NCBI RefSeq assembly: GCF_001039355.2 | Contig: NW_019773748.1 | Span: 599,466-663,465 of the forward strand | Direction of reading: 5' to 3' | DNA from: Lingula anatina | Lineage: Eukaryota > Brachiopoda > Lingulata > Lingulida > Lingulidae | Length of the DNA: 64,000 nucleotides | Made by a program: the position numbers and the translations under genes | Shown: positions 51,901 to 63,176 of the stretch, one piece after another | How positions within the stretch are numbered: the first letter of the stretch is position 1 | Layout: every line of letters starts with the position of its first letter | The notes under the pieces: generated by a model | What the model was told of the DNA's origin: nothing | The model's input: only the letters and a program-made list of their open reading frames with translations | The model's database searches: none

Positions 51901-52480
51901 AAATCTTTACGAAAGCAACAGACACAGGTAAACATATTTTAGGAAAATATGTTAGTAATGCAACAATAGATGTGATACAAATTTAGATAGTATTTGATGC
52001 TACAAATGACGAAAAGATATGTCGTGTCAGTTTTTAATGTTTTGTATATCTTACAGGTCCGCCTTATACAAAATGAAGTAAATGTAGAAGAAGTTGTCAG
52101 AGATAGAACACTAAAGGTAAATTTATACATATGAATATATTTTCCCCCATTTCTTCGATAGCTTGTTAAAATAACTACTTGTCATAGTAAGTTCTAGACT
52201 TAAAGGCATAGTTAGCCATTTTTGTGCAGTAATAAAGCATGTTTGGGATTGAAGACCATATTTGGACTTGATAAAACATGAACTTTTAATATGTAGATTA
52301 AACCAGTTCAGACACAAAGAAAGTTTTTTTTCTCACAAGTCCTTAAAAATATATCAAAAATTCATTTTATAACTTTTGAATGATTATATAAGTAATGAGT
52401 TTCATTCTCTTTTGTAGGTATTTTATGAACGATGTAGGGACTACTACAAGCCACCAGAAAAACCATTTGGAGTGTCGTGA
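48989..52480 (+). CDS. MIX23: MIX23 (CCDC58), mitochondrial intermembrane-space protein
   Basis: Five exons: 48989-49051, 51189-51314, 51781-51927, 52057-52116, 52418-52480; total 459 bases, 152 residues (human 144). All introns are phase 0. The protein follows the family end to end: an N-terminal CDDFLQFQD, then LDDRIISALNKIIPTQSF, a Cys pair spaced by 20 residues (QCKKLYDEL to ILYC), a charged coiled-coil segment DLLKSLRKQQTQ, the strongly conserved NEVNVEEVVRDRTLKVFYERC, and a KPPEKPF tail. Four cysteines are conserved. In yeast and human MIX23 is imported through the MIA40 disulfide relay and supports protein import. The start ATGGCGGCG sits in a YY1-like motif. Intron 1 (2.1 kb) contains an inverted-repeat element. 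Confidence 0.92.
49490..49919. repeat. Inverted repeat (foldback/MITE-like) in MIX23 intron 1
   Basis: About 62 bases at 49493-49555 (from CCCAATTTTGGGTACTTTTG) recur as reverse complement at 49858-49919, including the block GTAACTTTCTGTAACTTTC. The arms are nearly perfect and enclose about 300 bases with no coding frame. Confidence 0.7.
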
Positions 52481-52700
52481 CAGAGACTTAGTTGTAGTCT
52501 TTTTTTCACTTGTTATCCAGATGTAGTTTGATGCATTGGAACATTTTAGAATTATGCACACTGAAATAACAAAGTTTTTGGCTGTGCACAGAAAAGAGAC
52601 CAAATGAGAAACAGAACTTTTTTCAAGTTGTTTGTACAGTATCTACTACTACTACCTAAATGGTGCAACTATCAAAATTGGAAAGCTAGAGTTAATTGAA

Positions 52701-52997
52701 TTAAAGGGATAACAGCTGTTCATATGAGATTCATACATCATTGTAAACAACTCATAGAAATATTATGAATTCTATTTTACCACCTTGCTAACTACTGGAC
52801 CACGTGGACCATCACAGATGCCTATACTAACATAAAAATCTCTTAAGAGAGAATTACAAATAGCCAAACTTTTTAGAAAAAAAACAACTAACTTTGAATG
52901 TGGGAATGGACTTGTTAATCATCAGTAAGTATGGGAAAATTGTTATTTACCCCAGAAATTTTTTTATGGCCAAAACAAAGAGTTGTTATTCCTGTAA
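52701..52997. mobile_element. TTAA-bounded MITE, copy 2 (diverged)
   Basis: It begins TTAAAGGGATAACAGCTGTT and ends near GAGTTGTTATTCCTGTAA, a decayed version of the ends of the 24283 element. It shares interior blocks with that copy and lies about 220 bases past the MIX23 stop, probably inside its 3' untranslated region. Confidence 0.65.
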
Positions 52998-53454
52998 CTG
53001 ATTGTTTTTTTTTTTTTTTTTTTTTTTGAGTTGGTTACTTATGCTGGCTAAGGGTTTGTTTAAAGCAGCCAATTTAATTAGTTGAAGAAATGCAATACCT
53101 GAACAGAAAATAAATGAGGAAAGATAGTACCATTGCCTTCAATATGTGAATTGATCCTCTACAGAAAAAACAAATGTTGGGTCTTCTATCTTAAACATGC
53201 TAAGAATTTTCATGTACAGACACAGATGTGTCTGTACATATTGCTGACACCTGCGTCTGTCGGCGCCGTCGCCATTGGTGCCGTGCACTTTCATTGTAAA
53301 CACGATAAGTGGAAGGCATTTTTACTTTTTTGGCTTTATATTTATAGAGCTGATGAATATTTATGAAACACAGGTCAATTATTGTAGAAGTTATGCTGTT
53401 TTTTCACTTTTCAGCATATATGCAACACTGTAAACACATTTCAAAGAAAACCGA

Positions 53455-55262
53455 TTAGTAGGCTTGTTAAGGGGTCAAACGCTGCATTTTATAGTACAAA
53501 TGTCTAACTTGGCATAAATGTTCCTTGGGCTAAAAGAATTTTTTTTATCCAAAGAGACGCGCTCTATAGATGCATAAATTAGCATAAATTATGCAAATTA
53601 GGTGCCAAAATATATAATATTTCATATTTCCATTAATTTTTGGCCTAGAAACATGTATAGATTATCAAACCTGACTAAATTAGGGACAAGGAACCCATTT
53701 TTGATCATTTGGAAGCAATTGGTGGCCATTTTGTGCCTCAAATCCAAGATGGCCGCCATCCGCCATTTTGAAAATGGACATAATTTTGCTATTTTATGTT
53801 GAATTTTGAAGCGTTTGGTCTATATATATTTGATATATATATATATCGATTCCTACTATTTTGGGGGTGCAAAAGTCATTTTTGATATTGTTTTGGTGAT
53901 AGTGGGTGATTTGAAGGGACAAAGAGGGCGAGAGGGTGTTTTAATTAAGTGCCTACCAAGATATGTGTGAACGCTGCAAAACCATGGATATTGATAACCC
54001 GTATTCAAATATATCTCAATGCAATTTTTTGTTATATACTATCCATATTGGACTAAATTATGAGCAAAAAACACATTTTTACCATTATGGAGGCCATTGG
54101 TGGCCGTTTCCTCCCTCAAATCCAAGATGGCCGCCAAAAACTATTTTGAAATTGGACATAATTCGCTATTTTGAAACTACATGTATTACATCTTTGTAAA
54201 TGAGTAAAACGTCGTTTAACATTATTTTCTGGTGCAGAATGCATTATTTGTTTCATAAAATTTGTGCCTCAAATCCAAGATGGCCCTCATACGCCATTTT
54301 CAAATTGAGCATTATTCACCATTTTGAAACTATCACACCTTCATAAGCGTGCCATACGTCATTTTTGATTATTTTCGGATTCATAAAATGTAAATAGAAA
54401 CTTTTATAAGCCTCCAAATAAATATAGGATTCAGTCGCCACATGGGCCTGCAGTTTATATGTAAAATTAGTAATCCAATTAGTACAAAACTGCTTTTGCC
54501 CGATCTATAAAACAAGTGTCAGCAAACAAAATGGCTGAATTAAAGCAAAATAATACATCTTTGACCGCATGAGGATAATTGTTAGCCATTATTTTGATCA
54601 AAACCAAGTGTTGTTTGCATGCCGCTATTTTAATAATTTGGTGTAATTTATAACCTTTGAACTGTGGGCTTGTATTAGGTAAAATGGTACTATTCTGGGG
54701 GCTCAAAAGTAATTTTCCGGTGCTAATTTGGTGACAGAAGATAATAAAAAGGTACCATAATATAAGGTTGTAAAATAAATTCCAAGATGAGTTTCGTTAA
54801 GTCTGTTACAAAAATGTGGAACCCGAACCACATGCTCAAATATATCATCTAGATTTATCTAAAGTGACCATCCACTAAAAGATACTGAATAATTTAAAGG
54901 TAAACAATAAATATATATACATAGTGGTATTATATTATTAATCTTTTACTGGTCAATGTGAACCAAAAAGCCACATGTACATTTATGTCCCAGTCACTGG
55001 GGCTTGCATTTGCATGTTAAATATAGTCCAGAAGATTTGAAGGGTGAAAAATGTGTCGTCTTATAATACTATGGAACTTGGTTAGTTGTATTGATGCGAA
55101 AATGCCCGTGAAAGACAAGCAAATGAACTTTGCTTTGAAATAGCTCCANGAACTTGGTTAGTTGTATTGATGCGAAAATGCCCGTGAAAGACAAGCAAAT
55201 GGACTTTGCTTTGAAATAGCTCCAGATCTTGTCTGCAAAATCATCCAGCAGCACAAAAAAAA

Positions 55263-55295
<33 letters not shown>

Positions 55296-57408
55296 CTGGT
55301 AGGCCAATAAGACAACACTCAGTAAGAATTGAGGTTTTGTCAGTGTCCTGTGAGAAACAGCCAAACAATAAATTAAAATCCAGTTTCCAGAGAAACATCA
55401 ATGCATGAGAACATGTCGCATCAGAGGAAAGTGGTATCTTTACACGAAAGAAGGAATCTGCAAAACCAACTAGAAAGCAGCAGCTGCGCAGGTAGGCAAG
55501 AGGGATAAAGCAAAAAAGTCGAGGAAGCAGCCTCTTTTCCTAGTTGACAGTGCCAGTGATCATTCCTAGCATGATTTGGCCAGACAAGTCATCTCACTAC
55601 CAATAGAAATCCATAAGGCAACTACATAGTTCTCATTGTTTCCAATGGACGAACAAGCACAAACCACCTACAGTGTGTGACAACTAAAGGAAAATTCATC
55701 TTGGAATCATCTTAAAACACCTTATGCCTTTTTTATTATCCTCTGTCACTAGAATAACACCAGAAATTAATTATGTACTTCCAAAATAGTAACAACTGAT
55801 GTATTACGATCATATGAAAGTCCAACAGCTCAAAAAGGTAAATTATGCCATAATTTTGAAATAGCGACAGACTCTTGGATATGAACAACAGAATAGCTAA
55901 CAGTAGTCACCATAAAGTCGAATCAGCCATGCTGGTCTCTTGCACTTAATCTATGTCTGGCAAAACCATTTTATAATTGTTATATAACATATTTTTGCAC
56001 AAATTTGACTTCAAGACGTATACAAGCGAAGGTGAAGACGAGTATTGGTGTTGGAGCCTTGTAATATTTTTTTTGTATTATATCTCAGAAGAGATAAGAC
56101 ACGACTTCTACAACCCAAATGATAAGAAACGATGTATAAAATGCTAGTGTAAGAGCAATAGCTTCAAATTGATGAGTTATGCCTTACCCGTATTTCAAAA
56201 TTGTGACTGGCGGTCATCTTGGATTGAGGATCAAAATGGCTACCAATTGTCTCCAAAGCACCAAGTATGTGTTCTTTACCTTTAATTAAGCCATTTTGGT
56301 CTCTTACACTTGTTTCAAGCTCTTTAGGATTTTATAAAACATTTTGTACTAATTAGACTACATGGGACATGTAAGTCTATTTGTCAACTTAAGCCTACAT
56401 GCATATTGATTTTGGAGGCTAAAATAGTTTAGACTCACATTTCATGAAACAGATAACGTATTCTGCACCAGAAAATAATATAAAACGACGTATTACTCAT
56501 TTACAAAGATGTAATACATATAGTTTCAAAATAGTGAATTATGCCCAATTTCAAAATGGTTTTTGAGGGCCATCTTGGATTTGAGGGATAAAACGGCCAC
56601 CAATGGCCTCCATAATGGTAAAAATGTGTTATTTTTGCTCATAATATAGTCTAATAGCGCTGGTACATGTATATAACAAAAAATTTGCATTGAGATATAT
56701 TTGAATAGGGGTTATCAATATCCATGGTTTTGCAGCGTTCACACATATCTTGGTAGGCACTTAAAACACCCTCTTTGTTCCTTCAAATCACCTACTATCA
56801 CCATAACAATATCAAAAATGACTTTTGCACCCCCGAAATAGTAGGAATCGATATATATATCAAGCATATATAGACCATACGCTTCAAAATTCAACATAAA
56901 ATAGCAAAATTATGTCCACTTTCAAAATGGCGGGTGGCGGCCATCTTGGATTTGAGGCACAAAATGGCCACCAATTGCTTCCAAATGATCAACAAGGCAG
57001 CAAAGCTGTCAAATGTACAGACAAAAAGCAGGAAATAACAATGTAAAAAATAGGCTACTGTCAATTCTGATGTAAAAATACGTTATGCTTAAATACAAAT
57101 TCAACATCAAATTTTAATTATGCTCAACAGGTAATACCAATGTAAGTAAAATGTGTAACAAGCATAAGGCTTCAGGCCCATGGGAGTTCAAGTTCACACT
57201 TTGAAAATGCCAGAATGAGAAAAATGAAAATTTCACACAAAATNATTATATATTTTGGCACATAATTTGCATAATTTATGCTAATTAATGTATCGATAGA
57301 GGGCGACTCTTTGGGTAAAAAATTTTCTTTTGGCCCAAGGAAGATTTATGCCAAGTTAGACATTTGTACTATAAAATGCAGCGTTTGACCTCTTAACAAG
57401 CCTACTAA
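53455..57408. mobile_element. Long foldback element, non-autonomous
   Basis: Outer ends are TTAGTAGGCTTG (53455-53466) and its exact complement CAAGCCTACTAA (57397-57408). Inverted similarity runs inward for over 1 kb on each side: ATAGTACAAATGTCTAACTT with its complement, GCATAAATTATGCAAATT with its complement, and as far in as about 54790 and 55690 (GATAATAAAAA). Each arm holds three copies of a module with TCCAAGATGGCC and a nearby AAAATGG. No transposase or other long frame was found, so it would depend on a partner in trans. No target duplication could be seen. Confidence 0.8.
55074..55224. repeat. 75-base tandem duplication joined at an N, inside the foldback element
   Basis: Unit 1 (55074-55148) and unit 2 (55150-55224) differ by one base and are separated by a single N at 55149. 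As at 27646, this looks like two overlapping contig ends placed side by side. A poly-A run follows at 55255-55282. Confidence 0.8.
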
Positions 57409-57460
57409 CATTATTTGATTGATAAGCCCCTGGTGTGTGGAAGATATAGTGCGCTGACCA

Positions 57461-60400
57461 ATGGGGACATCCGCTAGCACCGGCGCTGGACACGAGGCAA
57501 AAGTTTCTAAAGGAACAGTCCTTGCAGCAGCCAGGTTCAAAACCAAGGCAAATGTTTCCAAGATGCCGATGCAGTCAGCTTTAAGCTTAAGGAAAATGCA
57601 CCAAAAAGAGGAAAAATTTCGCCAGAGGGAGTTACACGAGAAACATCCGGAGCTGAAAGGGGTTCTGGATAGGTATGAGGAGATCACAGAAATTTTAATT
57701 TGCAACAAACGTGTTTCACAGATTTCAGCTACGAACAAAGAAGGGAGCTATATAAAATGATTTTGGAAGATCTCCGAGGCCCTTATTCGGACTTTAAAGA
57801 TAGAGAGCAGAGGCTTCTTTTGGGAAATTACATAGCTAAAATCGGACTGACTTCCTTAATGGTTGACTATTACAGAGCTTCTTTAGGACATTATGGTCTT
57901 AGTGCAGTAACGTATTATCAGGATGACTCAGTGTGGACCAGTGAACTAGGCAATATGCGCTCTTTCTTCTGGGATTACAGTGATGCCAGTCAACAATTTG
58001 CAGAAAAACTTGCACGCTCCGGCTACTTAGAGCTGATGATGAGGGATCTAAACGCCATACAGACTGGAACACAAAATAACAGTTTGGATGAAAGTGTGCG
58101 TCATCATAGTAGTGTTTTAAAAACACTTGTTTCGTTCGAACGTGTAATTGGTATTCCATGTCAGAACTTGTAAGGGTGGAGGAAAAATTCCTTGCTATAT
58201 GCTAACTTATTAACGTATTAATTTCAAAGTCCTTTTAATCAAACATAGTTATTCTGGACTCAAATGTAAACATTATTGACATTTGGAAAACAGCATCCAT
58301 GTGAATCTTCATGCAATGAACGAACGAAAGAAGAAATGTTACTAGATAATTTATGACGTTATTTTTTTACAGGCAAGCAAATTGAGGATAAGTTAACGTA
58401 CAAAAACGCTATATAATCATGGCACCTTTCTATTCTTATTTTACAGAATCAAGGCACGTTGAAAGCTATAAAGACCGCCATATCTCCGTTGTATAACTGT
58501 TCAAAACTCGAGATTATAAAAGACATATTCCGTGAACTTAACGTTGTGGAAAAAATCAAACCTTACTTAAAATCAACCAATACGAGTAAGTTTATTGTCT
58601 AGGAACTGAATAAAACTTAAGTGCATTTCAGATTATTATATGTGGTCAGATTTTAAGTGCACTTGAATTAAGTAAAATAATGTTATTGGACTCAGAAAAA
58701 CTGATAAATGTATGCTAATGAACTTTTTTGAAATTGAAAATAAATAAAATAAATAAATAAAAAGCAACCGAAAATAGGTAAAGGCATAATTCAACAAACT
58801 CTACGTTGGCTTATCTTCAACCATTTTATTTACACTTAATTAAACTGAATGGACAAGAAAAACTGAACAGTTTAAACACGTTTATTTCAGTGATAAAAGC
58901 GGAAGCCATCTTGATCGAGGCATTCATCATAGATGAACAACAAAACGGTCTGCTGACAACGGACGGGACCGTGTTCAAGTTTCTCATTAAGGGACTGAAA
59001 TCCGCACTGGGTGCGCAGAATAAGAGATTCAGCGGGTTCTCTACATTTGAGCTGGCTGAAGGGCTAGGGGCACTGGCTAGAAACGACAAGAATAAGGTAG
59101 CTATAGTGAAGCATGGCGCCTTACCACTTCTCACTAGAATGCTGGCGTCAACTGATGAAGAAGAAGTAGAACAAGCAGCAAAAACGCTGTGGAAACTTTC
59201 CTTTGATCAAGGAAACAAAGTGAAAGTAATGGTAATTACAGTTTCACTATTTTTTCATTAATGTTAACGGGCCACTTTTCCTTTCCAATAAAGTTAGGAG
59301 TTTTGTCATTGATTAGTATTGTACAAGTATGAATTGTGACTGATGATTGATTAGTATGATACAATCATGCACTTCGGCTGAGGTCAACATTTTGTTTAGT
59401 AGACTTAAAAATATTGACCGATCGAGGCTTAGTCTTTTCAACTGATGTTGATATAGAGCTTTATGTGCGATCAACACATGTTTTAATTGTGTATTTCTAA
59501 CACAATTATACCAAAGCCCCCTATACTATATATAGATACATTATGGTTCGATTGCAGTGAATGCCTTCAAGCCAGTTACATGCACGCGTTGTTTTAGTTT
59601 AGATAAAAAGGAAACACCATCACAATACATTTCCACATTTCAATTGATCTCTTTTTTAGGAAGAGGCAAATTGCTTTGGCATGCTTCAGAAACTTTCCCG
59701 GCATTCTAATGAAAAGATAAAGAAAGCCGCGCTAGGAGCTCTGTGGACACTGAAACAGAATCAAACCCATGTAGAAGGTGGGTCCCATCTATGTGAACCT
59801 GGCCTCGTTCAAATTGCACTTTTATCGATTTTACTCAAATATCATGATTTAAGCATGCAGTCTGTATATCTCATTTATATCATATTCCTCAACTGGAAAT
59901 ATAACTACCAGACGAGGCTTGTTGCTGTCAGTTAATTATTCAAAATTCCGACAGACGCTTAAGTCACGAGCCCAACTACTGTCTTTGCCAGTCTGGAACC
60001 ATAAGTTCACCATGACCTTAGAACATGTAAGCAACACCTTTTAGTTGAAATTGTGCACCATTTTCATTTTGTCACGTAGAGTTCAACTTAAAGAACTTAA
60101 GTTTTAAGGTCGAAATGCTTTCTCAATATGCAGTTAGTTCAACCATGGCGGGACTACTATATAATCTCTTCGCTATTGTCCCCTTATTTCAGAGGGCATG
60201 AAAGCGACGTCTACGGACAGCGAGATAGTCAGCCGGGTTCCCCAGGAGAACGTAAAAAGCGGTCAACATATTATGATCAGTTATAATTGGAAAGACCAGA
60301 GTGTTTTGCTGAAAGTTAGTAACCGGTGTTTTAAGTAATTTATATCGTTCTCAATCGTGATATTTGTTGCACATTTTAATGGTCAATGCAATTTCCTAAC

Positions 60401-63176
60401 GTGTGAAAAATAATTTCCACACGTTACTAGAAATCGCTGGTATATTTGACTTTTCTTTTTCTCGTCCAGATCAAGGATGCCCTACAGCAGCTAGGCTACA
60501 ATGTGTGGATGGACGTCGAGCAAATGAGTGGCTCCACGCTGCAAGCGATGGCAGAAGCCGTGGAAAAGTCCATCGTCGTTCTAATATGTATATCAGAGGG
60601 ATACAAGAACAGTGACAACTGTAGACTAGGTAAACGTACGACGCCATTTAGCAGTCAATCGTGAGGCACTACCTACAGCTACCTACAGTAGCATGTGCAT
60701 CTTTACTTAATCTATACGTTCAACTAATAACGCGTCTTTCCCTGAAATCACTCACTGTGTATTTTCATTTTATCATCGATCCAATGTGCAATGATAGTAG
60801 TTGCCCTAAATATTGATGGGGTCCTTAGATACATTTTCAGTGACAATTTCAAAAAGGCTGCCTAGTTATTTTTTATTTTAAAATATGGATCTGATCGTAT
60901 TAAAAAAATCCGAAAAAAACTCTTCAATCAATGTAAAATATATAATGCTTTATAGTACTTTAGAAACCAACTTCTTAATGCAACCCAAGTCTCTGTTTTT
61001 AATCTCGAAGTCCCTTTTTCATTTTCAAACAAGTTTCGATTTATCAAACTATCACAAAAATCAGACAAAATCTTATTCTTTTTTTTTTATAAGGATATGA
61101 AAATATAAACCTTAACCAACACAGAATTTTTTTACATTCAAGAGGCAGAATATGCATTTACGCTCCGGAAGCCGATCATCCCTCTGATGATGCAGTACAA
61201 ATACACACCAGACGGCTGGCTGGGGGCCCTTCGAGGCAGTAAACTGTTCTTTGACTTCAGTCGGGACTACAACTTTAATGTCAAGCTGCAGGGCTTGGTT
61301 AAAGAACTTGGCGAGAGAGGAAAAGTGACAGGGGCGTCGTGCGTGGTACGTTTATTTTATTTCTATCGAATTCTTTCCGTATCAGGCCTACCCAATTACC
61401 AGACGCGGCACCTACGGATCCTGAATAAACTGGTATATCAGACCACACTACCCGTTTTCAAGGTGTGTGTGTCAAATCGCATTACGGAGTAATTTACGCT
61501 ATAAATGTCAAAATTTTATTTAGTAATCAATACTGTTTTGCACGGACAATTTGTAACTTGGGTAAAACATCCTTTCTTTCTTTTGTGGAGATTCTAAGAG
61601 AACATGTTTTCACTAATAGCTCTATCTTTATAAACTTATTTCACAAGAGACTGAAGTACGCATACATATATACGAGCGCGAGTGTGCGTGCACGTACGCA
61701 CGCGCAAAGATATTCAGTTTACGCAAATGTAAGATAAACTTCACCTCATAGGCGTTCCTTATTGATGCTTGTTTCATACATAATCTAATGTCAATTTTTG
61801 AACTTAATAACCATTCAAATCAAATTCAGTATGTGCTATCACAAAAGGTTACCAATTACCGTTTCCTTTTTCTTTTAAGGATTTTTCTCTGGTTGAGCAA
61901 ACTATTAACAGAAGGCGAAATCCAGCCAACTGGTCCTCAGAGAACGTGATAGATTGGCTAAAAGAAAACGACTTGTATAGGTAACATACATGTACATGTA
62001 TTATTGTGTGTTTAGGAATAGGCGCCTTAATATGGGAAGGTGTCTTCTAAATTTGGCGGATGTAAAATCAAGATCACTTGGTTAAACAAATCAAAGTAAA
62101 TATTTTGTTTCATCCAGCTCTTGTTCCAATTAATGAAGAATGATAAATCCATATCTCATCTACCGTGCTCAAATGCCTAGTGTGGAATTTTATTTCCCTT
62201 TCTTCATTGGTCAGATACCTTAAACTTTACATTTTCCATAAAATATTAAATTTGCCCCTGATTTCGTCTAATAAGTAAATAGCCTAGGAAGTAAAAAAGG
62301 GATGTTTAACGAACGTCGGACGGCAATAAATGGTTGGCCTCTTTGCAACCCCACAAATGAAAATATTTGCACTATTTGTTTTGATATTTATTTTTAAGAG
62401 ATAACATTACGTAATTTTAACTAATTAACATTATTTAATGCTATACAATATCTAACACCATTCTTTAATAGAGGGACCTTTCAATTAAAGCGGCCGCTAC
62501 CGGCCAAATTTCGAACACTATTTATCTGTGTTTGTCATTTACATATCCTTTGGCTTGGATTAATATTTAAGTTTAGTTTAGTTTAGTTTATCTCACTGTA
62601 ACATATGAAAATGAAAATATGAATACGATTTTTGTGAATATGATATTAATGAGGAGACATAAAATATTAAATTTGCCCCTGATTTCGTCTAATAAGTAAA
62701 TAGCCTAGGAAGTAAAAAAGGGATGTTTAACGAACGTCGGACGGCAATAAATGGTTGATGTGATGAGTTATTGATATCAGGATTTGTTATTCCAGGCTTC
62801 ATCAATTGCATCTTTTGACGGGTGAAGAAATTCATTTCCTAAAAGGCCTCATCCATAAGGTACAGCCGTGACATTAAGTGTCATTTGTGAAATACGAGTA
62901 TTCTACTGGTACTCTAAAAGATGATGCTTGCGGTTTCCTATTCATAAAAGTAATTGTAAATCACCACAACCACCCAATTAAGTCCTGATGTAAATATGAT
63001 TTAAAAGCAAATTTCATGATATTTGTTTTTACTTTAAGTGTTAAACAATTGTATGTAAAGTATGTGGTATTTATTTTTAGGCACCAGAGTTTTTCTTTAC
63101 ATACCTTAGAGAAGAGCTTGGCATAAGACGTCTACGTGACCTGATGAAGCTGAACAATGCCCTACAGAAGTTATAG
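57461..63176 (+). CDS. ARM-TIR-SAM protein, SARM1-like parts in a new order
   Basis: Eleven exons: 57461-57672, 57729-58143, 58447-58585, 58891-59231, 59660-59777, 60193-60314, 60470-60629, 61143-61345, 61880-61980, 62796-62859, 63081-63176; 1971 bases, 656 residues. The N-terminus MGTSAST fits an N-myristoylation signal. Armadillo-type helical repeats fill about residues 70-440 (for example VEQAAKTLWKLSF, KKAALGALWTLKQN). A TIR domain covers about 475-595: HIMISYNWKDQSV (strand A), YNVWMDVEQMSGS (BB loop), VVLICISEGYKNSDNCR, then EAEYAF. A SAM-type domain ends the protein: NWSSENVIDWLKENDLY, LTGEEIHFLKGLIHK, APEFFFTYLREELGI. SARM1 has ARM-SAM-SAM-TIR, so the order differs. TIR proteins of this kind act in innate signalling or NAD cleavage; the role here is inferred. 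Exon 1/2 needs a 56-base intron, and exon 2 an unusual donor, so these edges are the weakest. Confidence 0.8.
62237..62757. repeat. Perfect 100-base direct repeats inside intron 9 of the TIR gene
   Basis: Positions 62237-62336 and 62658-62757 appear identical over 100 bases, starting CATAAAATATTAAATTTGCC and ending CAATAAATGGTTG. They enclose 321 unrelated bases. The second copy ends 38 bases before the acceptor of exon 10. This is a recent duplication, or a pair of short element ends; no coding frame lies between. Confidence 0.8.

Noticed and set aside
55069-55401. 110-codon minus frame in the foldback element
   Set aside because: Contains an N, a tandem assembly duplication and a poly-Phe run from poly-A; not a transposase.
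57346-57738. 130-codon minus frame
   Set aside because: Antisense to exon 1 of the ARM-TIR-SAM gene and the end of the foldback element.
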